From assembly GCA_003152145.1 (NCBI GenBank), contig PLZL01000012.1, forward strand, positions 1,829 through 11,338: DNA of 9,510 nucleotides, given 5' to 3'. The notes below the pieces were generated by a model. It ran no database searches, was not told where the DNA came from, and saw nothing but the letters and a program-made list of their open reading frames with translations. Every line of letters begins with the position of its first letter. Position 1 is the first letter of the stretch. Source of the DNA: Limisphaerales bacterium. Its GTDB lineage: Bacteria > Verrucomicrobiota > Verrucomicrobiae > Limisphaerales > UBA11358. Position numbers and translations under genes: made by a program. Positions 1 to 7,156 of this stretch are shown here, piece after piece.

Positions 1-1
1 T

Positions 2-97
2 GAGCATTATCATGTTCCCGACATTATCCGGCGTCTGCCGGAGACTAACGGGCAAAACGGTTCGCCGGCCGAACCCGCCCTCTGTGGGCGTCTATAA
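2..97 (+). CDS. Possible C-terminal end of an upstream gene (partial)
   Basis: The frame starting at base 2 is open to a TAA at 95-97, only 11 nt before the kinase start at 109. It would encode a tail of 31 residues (beginning EHYHVPDIIRRLPETNG). The frame starting at base 3 is also open, to a TAA at 99-101, and has somewhat higher third-position GC, so the frame choice is not secure. No domain can be recognised in either reading. If real, it would place an upstream gene in one operon with the hybrid kinase. It could equally be non-coding leader. Confidence 0.2.
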   Translation, partial: EHYHVPDIIRRLPETNGQNGSPAEPALCGRL

Positions 98-108
98 ATA
101 ATCGTCTT

Positions 109-2109
109 ATGGAATCATCTGGCTTCAATCTGGTGTTCCCGCAGGAGTATCTCCGTGCCGCGCTGATGGTGTCGCTGTTGAGCGTGTGGATGCTGGTCGG
201 GCTTTTTTATTATCTCAATCATTATACCAAACGGGACTATTTTACCGTCTGGACGGTCGCCTGGCTGTTTTATGCGTTGTGGCTGACGTTGAACCTTGAA
301 ATCTCCGACACCGGACCCGGCGGGGTCATGTTCATCCTCAAGCAATGGTGCGTGGCCATTTCGGCGGTGTTCCTCTTGTGGGGCAGCCTGCGCTTTCTGA
401 GCATCCCGGTGCGGCAGACGCTGTTTGGTTTGTTCATGCTTTTTTTAATGGTGTGGACTTTTGTCAGTCCCCAAGCCCTCTCCAATAACGAACTGGCGGT
501 TCAACTGCCCATATTCATCCTGCTCGGACTGGGCAGCGTCTTCGCGGGCGTTTGCTTTTACCGGTTGCGGAAGAAAATGCCCTTTGTCGGCGCGGGGATG
601 TTGTCCCTGGGGTTCATGTTGTGGGGCGGCTACCTCGCCAGCTACCCGTTTTCGCTGGAATACAAGGATCTTTCCAGCGCGGCGTTTTTTGTTGCCGCCG
701 TGCTGCAACTCTTCATCGCGGTCAGCATGATTGTGCTCGTTCTGGAGGAGGCGCGTTACAATGCCGACCGGGTGCTGGCGGAGATCGCCGCGGTTCGTTC
801 GGAGAAGGAGGCTTTGCAGGTCAAAGTCCTCTCGGCCGAGGAACAATGCCGGAACCTTTATGACCGGGTGCGCCTCACCGAAGGCCTGCAAGAGGCCTAC
901 GAGGAACTGCGCCGCACCCAGCAGGTGGTGGTGCAACAGGAACGCCTCCGCGCCTTGGGCCAGATGGCCAGCGGCATCGCGCACGACATTAACAACGCGC
1001 TGTCTCCCATCGTTGCCTATTCCGAATTGCTGCAGACCACGCAGCCGGATTTGTCCGAGAAAGCGCGGGAGTATCTGCAAATCATCAACCAAGCCGGCGA
1101 AGATATTGCCCACATCGTCACCCGGATGCGGGAATTTTACCGCCGCCACTCCGACTCCGAACCCTTGACCAAGGTGGACCTCAATCAAATTGTCAAAGAA
1201 GTCATCGTCCTGACCCGCCCCCGCTGGCGCGACGTCGCTCAACGCTACGGCATTTCCATCAATGTCGAACCCGAACTGGAATCCGGTTTGCCGCCCCTGT
1301 TGAGCGATGCCAGCGAACTGCGCGAGGCCTTGACCAATTTGATTTTCAATGCCGTGGACGCCTTGCCCAGTGGCGGCACGATTAATCTCGTGACGCGCTC
1401 CGTGAACCGTCCGGCTTCTCCCGAAAGCAAAGCCGCCGAGCGCCAGCTTCAAATCGAAGTGCGCGACGACGGCGTTGGCATGGACGAAAAAACCCGCCTG
1501 CGCTGTCTCGAACCGTTTTTCTCAACCAAAGCCCAGCGGGGCGGCACCGGCCTGGGACTGGCGATGGTCTATGGCATGATGCAGCGCCACGACGGAACGA
1601 TTGACATCGAAAGTCTCCCCGGCAAAGGGACCAGCATCCGCCTGACTTTCCCCATGCGCGAGTCGCCGTCACAAACCGCCGCCAGCGTCGCGCCGAATGG
1701 CATACCAAAACGCTCGCTTAACATTCTCTGCATAGACGACCAACCGCAGATGCTGCAACTCTTGGGCGATTGCCTCCCGTCGTTCGGGCATCGAGTCACC
1801 ATTGCTTCAAACGGCGAAAAAGGATTGGAATTATTCCACGCGGCAAAGCTTAAAAACAAGCCCTACGAAATAGTCATCACCGACTTGGGTCTGCCGGACG
1901 TTGACGGTCATCAAGTCGCCAAAGCCATCAAGGCCGAGTCGCCCGGCACGCCTATCATCATGATGACCGGCTGGGGAAAAATGATGAAGGAAAACAAGGA
2001 AGTCCCGCCCGATGTGGATGGTTTGGTTGACAAACCGCCGAACTTGCAGAAGTTGAACGACCTGCTCTGTCAACTCACTAACCCGGCCAGGCATGGCAGG
2101 TGGCCTTGA
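109..2109 (+). CDS. Membrane-bound hybrid sensor histidine kinase with C-terminal receiver
   Basis: This 666-residue protein should sense a signal at the inner membrane, autophosphorylate on His and pass the phosphate to its own receiver. Seven hydrophobic helices are visible (about residues 15-36, 44-62, 73-93, 103-120, 131-151, 159-178 and 190-213), so the N-terminus is probably outside and the catalytic part inside. A charged, coiled-coil-like linker covers about 213-285. The HisKA H-box reads MASGIAHDINN, with His292 as the phosphorylation site. The HATPase has N-box Asn410/Asn414, the G1 motif DDGVG (453-457), an FFSTK F-box and the G2 motif GGTGLGL (478-484). The receiver (about 537-655) has Asp543/Asp544, phospho-acceptor Asp592, Thr620 and Lys642, so it looks active. 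No Hpt or DNA-binding domain is present, and the membrane region matches no sensor family I can name. An in-frame stop at 46-48 limits upstream extension; no clear Shine-Dalgarno precedes the ATG. Kinase identity is firm; the signal and output partner are unknown. Confidence 0.95.
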   Translation: MESSGFNLVFPQEYLRAALMVSLLSVWMLVGLFYYLNHYTKRDYFTVWTVAWLFYALWLTLNLEISDTGPGGVMFILKQWCVAISAVFLLWGSLRFLSIPVRQTLFGLFMLFLMVWTFVSPQALSNNELAVQLPIFILLGLGSVFAGVCFYRLRKKMPFVGAGMLSLGFMLWGGYLASYPFSLEYKDLSSAAFFVAAVLQLFIAVSMIVLVLEEARYNADRVLAEIAAVRSEKEALQVKVLSAEEQCRNLYDRVRLTEGLQEAYEELRRTQQVVVQQERLRALGQMASGIAHDINNALSPIVAYSELLQTTQPDLSEKAREYLQIINQAGEDIAHIVTRMREFYRRHSDSEPLTKVDLNQIVKEVIVLTRPRWRDVAQRYGISINVEPELESGLPPLLSDASELREALTNLIFNAVDALPSGGTINLVTRSVNRPASPESKAAERQLQIEVRDDGVGMDEKTRLRCLEPFFSTKAQRGGTGLGLAMVYGMMQRHDGTIDIESLPGKGTSIRLTFPMRESPSQTAASVAPNGIPKRSLNILCIDDQPQMLQLLGDCLPSFGHRVTIASNGEKGLELFHAAKLKNKPYEIVITDLGLPDVDGHQVAKAIKAESPGTPIIMMTGWGKMMKENKEVPPDVDGLVDKPPNLQKLNDLLCQLTNPARHGRWP

Positions 2110-2331
2110 AATGCTAAATTGCCACTTCATTCTTTCTTTTAGATTTGGCAAACAGGTGTGTGGTTAGATTAATCTTCAACCGCCCCTTTAGCCCGGTCGT
2201 CCATCCCAAACTGAATTCAGGAAAGGAGTTCCCGTCCGTCCCGCCTTGCGGGTGCGCCCCGTCCGCCCGTTTCCCCTGCGGCATTCGGATTGCGGCTGCC
2301 ACCGGGGAGAAAAATTCAGGCTGCCGCCAAC

Positions 2332-2511
2332 TCACCTCGCGCAGAGCCGCTTCAAAAGCATGGAGCAGTTTGCCTTTTGCCGGACGACGGCATCCGCCGG
2401 GGCCAGCTTCTTTTGCAGTGTCAAACCGAATTGCGGCTCGCTGAGGCGCGGGCGGCGTTCGCAGCCGGCGAGTTTGATGACGTCGAACTGAATTTTATCG
2501 CGGTCAACCAT
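2332..2511 (-). pseudogene. Small minus-strand ORF or gene remnant, unknown function
   Basis: An ATG at 2511 (reading leftward) opens 59 codons ending in TGA at 2332. A GAGGAG lies 9 nt upstream of that ATG, a fair ribosome binding site. The predicted peptide begins MVDRDKIQFDVIKLAGCE and is rich in Lys/Arg and Leu. Third codon positions are mostly G or C, more coding-like than the overlapping + frames. The same frame is open upstream of the ATG until a 14-nt-period duplication at 2566-2592. Removing one copy would join it to the minus-strand frame running in from the right. I recognise no family. It could be a small hypothetical gene, a decayed remnant or chance; confidence is low. Confidence 0.2.
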
Positions 2512-2565
2512 AAATTCATTCTCCTCGAAATCCGTGAAATTGCAAAAGGAGATTCCACCCCGCTT

Positions 2566-2592
2566 GCCGGTCAGAACCCGCCGGTCAGAACC
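2566..2592. repeat. Tandem duplication, two 13-bp copies at a 14-nt period
   Basis: GCCGGTCAGAACC is present at 2566-2578 and again at 2580-2592, separated by one C. The period of 14 nt is not a multiple of three, so the duplication would shift any reading frame across it. It directly abuts the -35-like element at 2593. It looks like a replication-slippage product. Confidence 0.8.
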
Positions 2593-2620
2593 TTGACTTT
2601 GCGTTGCGTGACACTAAAAT
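2593..2620 (+). promoter_or_regulatory. Candidate sigma70-type promoter for the response regulator
   Basis: TTGACT (2593-2598) and TAAAAT (2615-2620) are 16 nt apart, close to the -35 and -10 consensus. Transcription would begin near 2627, leaving about 160 nt of leader before the regulator start at 2788. The assignment is by consensus only. Confidence 0.4.
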
Positions 2621-2787
2621 TCTCCAAATAATTGAGGCCGAGGTGCAAATAAAAGTGCAATCTGCACGAATGGCCAGCGTCCGTCAGATTTGGCAAAGCG
2701 AACAAGCAGGGACTTGCGTCATTAAAAACGCCGGGATTTCTGTGCGCGAAACGGGCATGAAGATCAACCACACAAATTAAAAGTATT

Positions 2788-3462
2788 ATGGCAGTGAAAC
2801 CCACGCTCCGCATTGCCAAATCCAAGCGACGGATTTTTGTCGTGGAGGATCACCCGGCTTTTTGTGAAGGCCTGGTCCGGTGGATCAACGCTGAAAATGA
2901 TTTGATGGTCTGCGGGAAAGCGGGCGACGGTAAAAAGGCATGCAAAGACATCCGCCGGCTTAGGCCTGATCTGGCGGTGATTGATTTGGGATTGCCCAAA
3001 AAGAGTGGACTGGATTTGATCAAGAATGTGCGATCCCTAAAGCTTCCCGTCAAGCTGCTGGTCGTCTCCATGCATGTTGAGGCGACTTATGCCCAACGGG
3101 TGCTGCGAGCTGGCGGTGACGGCTACATCATGAAACAAGAGGATCCACCGGAAATCATCAATGCCATACGGGATGTTTTGAACGGTCGCCTTTATGTGAG
3201 TGAAGAAGTCCTTGCCAGCGGTCGCTCGGCGCCTCCGTCCGCGAGCAAGGCCACTTTGCTCGATAAACTGACGGATTCCGAACTTGAGATTCTGGCATCG
3301 CTCGGCGAAGGCAAGAGTAATGAGGAGATGGCCCAACAATTTCTCATGACGGCCGGCGAGGTCAACGCCCAGTGCATCCAAATCCAGCACAAGCTGGAAT
3401 TGAGATCCATGAATGCCTTGATCCGTTACGCAGTTTGCTGGGTGGAAGGCATAACCAAATAA
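2788..3462 (+). CDS. Response regulator, receiver plus divergent LuxR/NarL-type HTH
   Basis: This 224-residue protein has the size and two-domain plan of NarL/FixJ-type regulators. The receiver (about 13-132) has the acidic pair Glu20/Asp21, phospho-acceptor Asp66 in VIDLGLPKKSG, Ser94 and Lys116, so it should be phosphorylated normally. The C-terminal part (about 160-218) aligns with a LuxR-type HTH at both ends: LTDSELEILASLGEGKSNEEMA and LIRYAVCW. The recognition-helix segment reads MTAGEVNAQCIQIQHKL instead of the usual S-x-x-T-V-x-x-H-R-x-x-I form. DNA specificity may be altered, or binding lost. An in-frame TGA at 2758-2760 makes the ATG at 2788 the first possible ATG start; the ribosome binding site is weak. 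The multi-PAS kinase starts 72 nt downstream on the same strand and is the likely partner. Family assignment is firm; targets are unknown. Confidence 0.9.
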   Translation: MAVKPTLRIAKSKRRIFVVEDHPAFCEGLVRWINAENDLMVCGKAGDGKKACKDIRRLRPDLAVIDLGLPKKSGLDLIKNVRSLKLPVKLLVVSMHVEATYAQRVLRAGGDGYIMKQEDPPEIINAIRDVLNGRLYVSEEVLASGRSAPPSASKATLLDKLTDSELEILASLGEGKSNEEMAQQFLMTAGEVNAQCIQIQHKLELRSMNALIRYAVCWVEGITK

Positions 3463-3534
3463 ATTTTGTTGTCTGGCCTGGTTTGTTATGTTTCTGGCTG
3501 GTCATTTGGAGAAGCCTTCATGTGATCCATTGTT

Positions 3535-6393
3535 ATGGCGAGCAGGAAGAAAACACTCAATGTTGACAGAACCGCCGGGCCCGAAAGGCAGGACATCACC
3601 AAGCGCCGGCGGGTAGAGGAGGCATTGCGCAAGAGCGAGGAGCGCTACCGGATGCTGTTTGCCAGTTCGCGCGACGCCATCATGACACTGGAACCACCCG
3701 CGTGGAAATTCACCTCCGGCAATCCGGCCAGCGTGGAAATGTTCCGCACCGGAGATGAAAAACGGTTTGTCTTGACCGCACCCTGGGAGCTTTCGCCCGA
3801 TTTTCAGCCGGATGGCCGGCCTTCAAGCGAGGCCGCGCTGGCCATGATAGAAACGGCCCTGCGGCTGGGCAGCCATTTTTTCGAATGGCAGCACCGGCGG
3901 CTCGATGGCCAGGAGTTTCCCGCGACTGTGCTGCTGACGCGCGTTGAACTGGAGGGGCGCACGTTTCTTCAGGCGACCGTGCGCGACGTCACCGAGCAAA
4001 AGCGGGTGGAGAAACGAATCACGCAACTCAACCGCGTGCAGGCAATCCGTGCGGGCGTTGATCGCGCGATTGTCCACATTCCCGACCAGCAGAAACTTCT
4101 GGACGAGATTTGCCGGGTCGCCGTGGCAGAGGGCGGTTTCAAACTCGCATGGTTTGGCATGGTCGCGCCGGATGGATCAGTTCAACCGGTGGCGCAAGCT
4201 GGCGTGAGCGGATATCTCGATGGCATCCGCGTGGTGGTGACACGCGATGAGCCGGAAGGTCGCGGGCCGGTTGGCATAGCCATCCGCGAAAACCGGATCG
4301 TCGTGGCCAAGGATATTGACCGGGACGCGCGCATGGGTCCGTGGCGAGACCGGGCGCAGAAGTTCGGGTTGCGTTATGTGGCCGTGTTTCCCATCCGGGT
4401 TGCGGACAAAGTGACGGGCTCTCTTCAACTCTATGCGCCGCGCGCTGGTTTCTTCGATAAAGAAGAACTGGGCCTTCTGACTCAGGTGAGTGACGACATT
4501 TCCTTTGCGCTCACGGCGATTGCCGACTTCAACGCCCGCAAGCGGGCGGAAGAGTCGCTGCAGAGAAGTGAGAAACGTTTCCGTAGCCACTTCCAACTGG
4601 GGCTGATCGGCATGGCCATCTCGTCACCGACCAGGAGACTTATCGAGGTCAATGACCAGATTTGCCAGATTTTAGGATCCAAGCGGAGCGAGTTATTGCA
4701 AATGTCCTGGCCACAGTTCACCCACCCGGACGATTTGGCCGCAGATGCCGCGATTTTTAACCGGATCCTTGCCGGGGAGTGCGACAACTATTCGCTGGAT
4801 AAGCGGTATATCCGCAAGGACGGCCAGATCATTCACGCCACCATTTCGGTGAAATGCGTGCGCCATGCGGACGGTTCGGTTGATTACCTGTTGGGGCTGT
4901 TGCAGGACATCACGGAGCGCAAACGGGCGGAGGAAGAATTAGGCTGGAAAACCGCTTTCCTTGAAGCTCAAGTGGACTCCGCTCTCGACGGCATTTTGGT
5001 CGTAAACGTTGAGGGCAAACAAATTCTCCAAAACCAGCGGATGAGCGAACTATGGAAATTTCCTCCGCACATTGCCGAGAATAAAAATGATGCTGACAAG
5101 CTTCGATTTGCCGCCACCCGGACGAAGCATCCCCAGCAGTTTGCGGACAAGGTCGCCTACCTTTATTCCCACCCAGACGAAGTCAGCCGGGATGAAATTG
5201 ATTTTATTGATGGAACGGTTCTGGACCGTTACTCGTCTCCCGTCCGGGACCAGGCCGGAAAATATTACGGAAGAATCTGGACCTTTCGCGATATCACCGA
5301 GCACAAACTGGCCGAGGAAAAATTGCGCGAAAGCGAGGCGCGTTACCGTCTGATTTCGGAAAACGTTGCGGACGTCATCTTCCGGCTGGATCCAAGCACT
5401 GGCAGGTTCTCATACGTGAGTCCGTCGGTGCAGGGACTTCTTGGTTATACCCAGGAGGAAGCATTGGCGAAAACAATGATCGAATTTCTGACGCCCGATT
5501 CTCAAAAGAAAATCACTGAATTGTCAGCCATTCGCATCCCCCATTTTCAAGCATTGCCGTCCGGCACAAGCTCGTATCAGGATGAATTTGATTTGAAACA
5601 CAAGAACGGTTCCATTGTTGCTGCGGAAATAAGGTCCACTTACATGCGGAATGATCTCGGGGAACCGAACATCATCGCGGTTGTGCGCGACATCACCGAA
5701 CGCAAGCGGATGGAACGGGAGCTACAGGCCGAACGGGAGCGGCTGGAACGCGAGGTTTTGCGGCGCATCGAGATGGAACAGGAACGCATCGGGCGGGATT
5801 TGCATGACGGTCTTTGCCAGGTTTTGGTCGGCGCCAAATATCGCAGTGCTTTGTTGGAGAAAATGTTAAAAGATGAAAATCTGCCGTCGGCGGCCAGAGA
5901 GGCAAAGCTTGTTGAGCAATTGCTCAACGAAACGATTCAACAAGCCCGCGACCTGGCCAAAGGTTTGAACCCCGTCAAACTGGCGACAAATGGATTGGTT
6001 TACGCATTGGAGAAACTGGCCAAAGAAGTCGAAACTACGAGCCGCACACAATGCCACTGTCAGTTCTCCCTGGCCACGGTGATTTCCGATCAACATGTGG
6101 TCAACCATCTCTACCGCATCACCCAGGAAGCCGTGCAAAATGCCATCAAACACGGAAAAGCCCGAAACATCTCAATCATTCTGAAGGAGGAGGCTGGCAA
6201 CATCATCCTCACCATCAAGAACGATGGCGTGGGATTTTCAGGCAACCTTGAAAATACAATCGGCGCAGGTTTGCATAACATCAGAATGCGCGCCTTGATG
6301 ATTGGCGGCACGCTGGCGATCCATCGTGGCAGTCATGGGGGTGGTGTGGTCAGTTTGAACCTGCCCGCCACAGCCAGGCAGGATCAACGATGA
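3535..6393 (+). CDS. Soluble multi-PAS/GAF sensor histidine kinase (NarX/DegS-type core)
   Basis: This 952-residue protein has no membrane helix and should act in the cytoplasm. Domain order: PAS at about 28-160, GAF at about 170-330, PAS at about 340-470, PAS at about 475-597 and PAS at about 600-728. Sensor units end in the typical linker, with RDVTEQKR, QDITERKR, RDITEHK and RDITERKR visible. A charged coiled coil (about 722-750) leads into the HisKA_3 core, ERIGRDLHDGLCQ, with His757 as phospho-site followed by the acidic Asp758 and Gln762 typical of this class. The ATPase domain shows the N-box EAVQNAIKH (Asn869), NDGVGF (896-901) and GAGLHNI (910-916). This class normally phosphorylates NarL-type regulators, three of which flank it. 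Ligands or cofactors cannot be read from sequence. An in-frame TGA at 3523-3525, four codons upstream, fixes the ATG at 3535 as the earliest start, yet no good ribosome binding site precedes it. Confidence 0.95.
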   Translation: MASRKKTLNVDRTAGPERQDITKRRRVEEALRKSEERYRMLFASSRDAIMTLEPPAWKFTSGNPASVEMFRTGDEKRFVLTAPWELSPDFQPDGRPSSEAALAMIETALRLGSHFFEWQHRRLDGQEFPATVLLTRVELEGRTFLQATVRDVTEQKRVEKRITQLNRVQAIRAGVDRAIVHIPDQQKLLDEICRVAVAEGGFKLAWFGMVAPDGSVQPVAQAGVSGYLDGIRVVVTRDEPEGRGPVGIAIRENRIVVAKDIDRDARMGPWRDRAQKFGLRYVAVFPIRVADKVTGSLQLYAPRAGFFDKEELGLLTQVSDDISFALTAIADFNARKRAEESLQRSEKRFRSHFQLGLIGMAISSPTRRLIEVNDQICQILGSKRSELLQMSWPQFTHPDDLAADAAIFNRILAGECDNYSLDKRYIRKDGQIIHATISVKCVRHADGSVDYLLGLLQDITERKRAEEELGWKTAFLEAQVDSALDGILVVNVEGKQILQNQRMSELWKFPPHIAENKNDADKLRFAATRTKHPQQFADKVAYLYSHPDEVSRDEIDFIDGTVLDRYSSPVRDQAGKYYGRIWTFRDITEHKLAEEKLRESEARYRLISENVADVIFRLDPSTGRFSYVSPSVQGLLGYTQEEALAKTMIEFLTPDSQKKITELSAIRIPHFQALPSGTSSYQDEFDLKHKNGSIVAAEIRSTYMRNDLGEPNIIAVVRDITERKRMERELQAERERLEREVLRRIEMEQERIGRDLHDGLCQVLVGAKYRSALLEKMLKDENLPSAAREAKLVEQLLNETIQQARDLAKGLNPVKLATNGLVYALEKLAKEVETTSRTQCHCQFSLATVISDQHVVNHLYRITQEAVQNAIKHGKARNISIILKEEAGNIILTIKNDGVGFSGNLENTIGAGLHNIRMRALMIGGTLAIHRGSHGGGVVSLNLPATARQDQR

Positions 6394-6442
6394 AGGCTTG
6401 GGTCATTTCCGGTTATGATGACCACCGCAAAGGGAGAAGAAA

Positions 6443-6458
6443 CAAAGATTAATCTTTG
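6443..6458. repeat. 16-nt perfect palindrome over the stop of the minus-strand regulator
   Basis: CAAAGATTAATCTTTG reads the same on both strands and has no loop. It lies between the converging kinase and regulator genes and contains the regulator's TAA stop (6449-6451 on the minus strand). Without a loop or a GC-rich stem it is a poor rho-independent terminator. Its core AGATTAATCT also occurs at 2166-2175. It may be a protein-binding dyad or chance. Confidence 0.5.
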
Positions 6459-7138
6459 AAATTTTGGTTGTGAAGCCATTCCACAGCCTGCCGCACTAAA
6501 TCGGGCGCACGTTTCACGCCGAGCTTTTCCTTGATATGCGTGCGGTGGGATTCTATCGTGCTGATGCTCAAACCCAGCATTTTGGCAATATGTCGCGTGC
6601 CCAGGCCTTCTCCGATCAACCGGAACACCTCCGTTTCACGGTCGCTCAATGCGTCAACACCCGAGGTTGTGTTCTTGGATGAAACGTGCAGGCTGTTCAG
6701 CAGGAGGTCTTTGCGCATCGCTTCACTCAAATAAACTTCACCGGCCAAAACTTGGCGAACAGCCATCAAAAGTTGTTCGACCGGTTCGTGTTTCATGGCA
6801 TAGCCTTTGGCACCGGCTTTGAGGGCGCGTTTGGCGTAAACCGATTCATCCAGGGTTGAAAGCACAAGCGTTGGCAGCAGGGGATGGACGGTGGCAATAT
6901 CCTTGATTAATTCAATTCCGTCCCTCCCCGGCAGCGCAATGTCAACGATCACCAGATCAGGCTTTGACGATTCGATTTCCAACAAGGCCTTGGCCGCCGT
7001 TTCCGCCTCGCCACACACCATCAGGCCTGCTTCCCGATTTAGCAACACGGCAAAGCCCTGCCGGGTGACAGGATGGTCTTCCACCAGGTAAATCCGGCGC
7101 TTTTTCCGCGCATTTTGAATTTTTAGCGACGCTTCCAT
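6449..7138 (-). CDS. NarL/FixJ-type response regulator with intact LuxR HTH
   Basis: This 229-residue two-domain transcription regulator has every expected landmark. The receiver (about 14-132) has Glu20/Asp21, phospho-acceptor Asp66 in VDIALPGRDG, Ser94 and Lys116. A linker of about 30 residues leads to a canonical LuxR-type HTH (about 163-227), with LSDRETEVFRLIGEG and the recognition segment LSISTIESHRTHIKEKLG. It should bind DNA as a phosphorylation-dependent dimer. It starts 18 nt after the stop of the regulator at 7157-7882 and is probably co-transcribed with it; no strong ribosome binding site of its own is visible, the nearest GAGG being about 16 nt from the ATG. It ends 55 nt from the converging multi-PAS kinase. 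The target genes cannot be told from the window. Confidence 0.95.
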   Translation of the reverse strand: MEASLKIQNARKKRRIYLVEDHPVTRQGFAVLLNREAGLMVCGEAETAAKALLEIESSKPDLVIVDIALPGRDGIELIKDIATVHPLLPTLVLSTLDESVYAKRALKAGAKGYAMKHEPVEQLLMAVRQVLAGEVYLSEAMRKDLLLNSLHVSSKNTTSGVDALSDRETEVFRLIGEGLGTRHIAKMLGLSISTIESHRTHIKEKLGVKRAPDLVRQAVEWLHNQNFKD

Positions 7139-7156
7139 TATGCAAGATTCGCGGCC

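Larger units (their letters stand above)
2141..2697. repeat. 12-bp direct repeat AGATTTGGCAAA bracketing the interval
   Basis: AGATTTGGCAAA occurs at 2141-2152 and again, same orientation, at 2686-2697. The two copies enclose 533 nt of the gene-poor interval. No terminal inverted repeats were found inside them, so this is not a demonstrable insertion sequence. It may be chance, or a trace of insertion or recombination. Confidence 0.35.
2110..2787. other. Gene-poor interval of 678 nt
   Basis: No convincing gene fills this stretch between the hybrid kinase and the first response regulator. Three overlapping + strand frames of 81-113 codons (2145-2631) have no recognisable domain or ribosome binding site. 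What can be seen is a weak minus-strand ORF (2332-2511), a tandem duplication (2566-2592), a promoter-like element (2593-2620), a 12-bp direct repeat (2141-2152 and 2686-2697) and small hairpins: CCCGC-CTT-GCGGG near 2240, and GTGCA-ATC-TGCAC at 2655-2667. No hairpin with a T-tract follows the kinase stop, so no intrinsic terminator is evident. The mixture suggests decayed sequence plus the control region of the next gene. Confidence 0.6.

Noticed and set aside
445..1452. Long minus-strand frame of 335 codons opposite the hybrid kinase
   Set aside because: It is antisense to clear HisKA and HATPase coding sequence, has no recognisable domain, and is explained by GC-biased third positions of the real gene.
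2145..2631. Three + strand frames in the gene-poor interval
   Set aside because: They overlap each other, have no ribosome binding site or domain, and have poorer codon bias than the opposite strand.
2757..2780. Seven-codon mini-ORF just before the first response regulator
   Set aside because: It has no ribosome binding site and no attenuator-like hairpin; short ORFs like this arise by chance.
6390..6452. Twenty-codon ORF whose ATG overlaps the kinase stop (ATGA)
   Set aside because: It is too short, has no family resemblance, and runs into the stop of the convergent regulator. The ATGA overlap alone is not enough.
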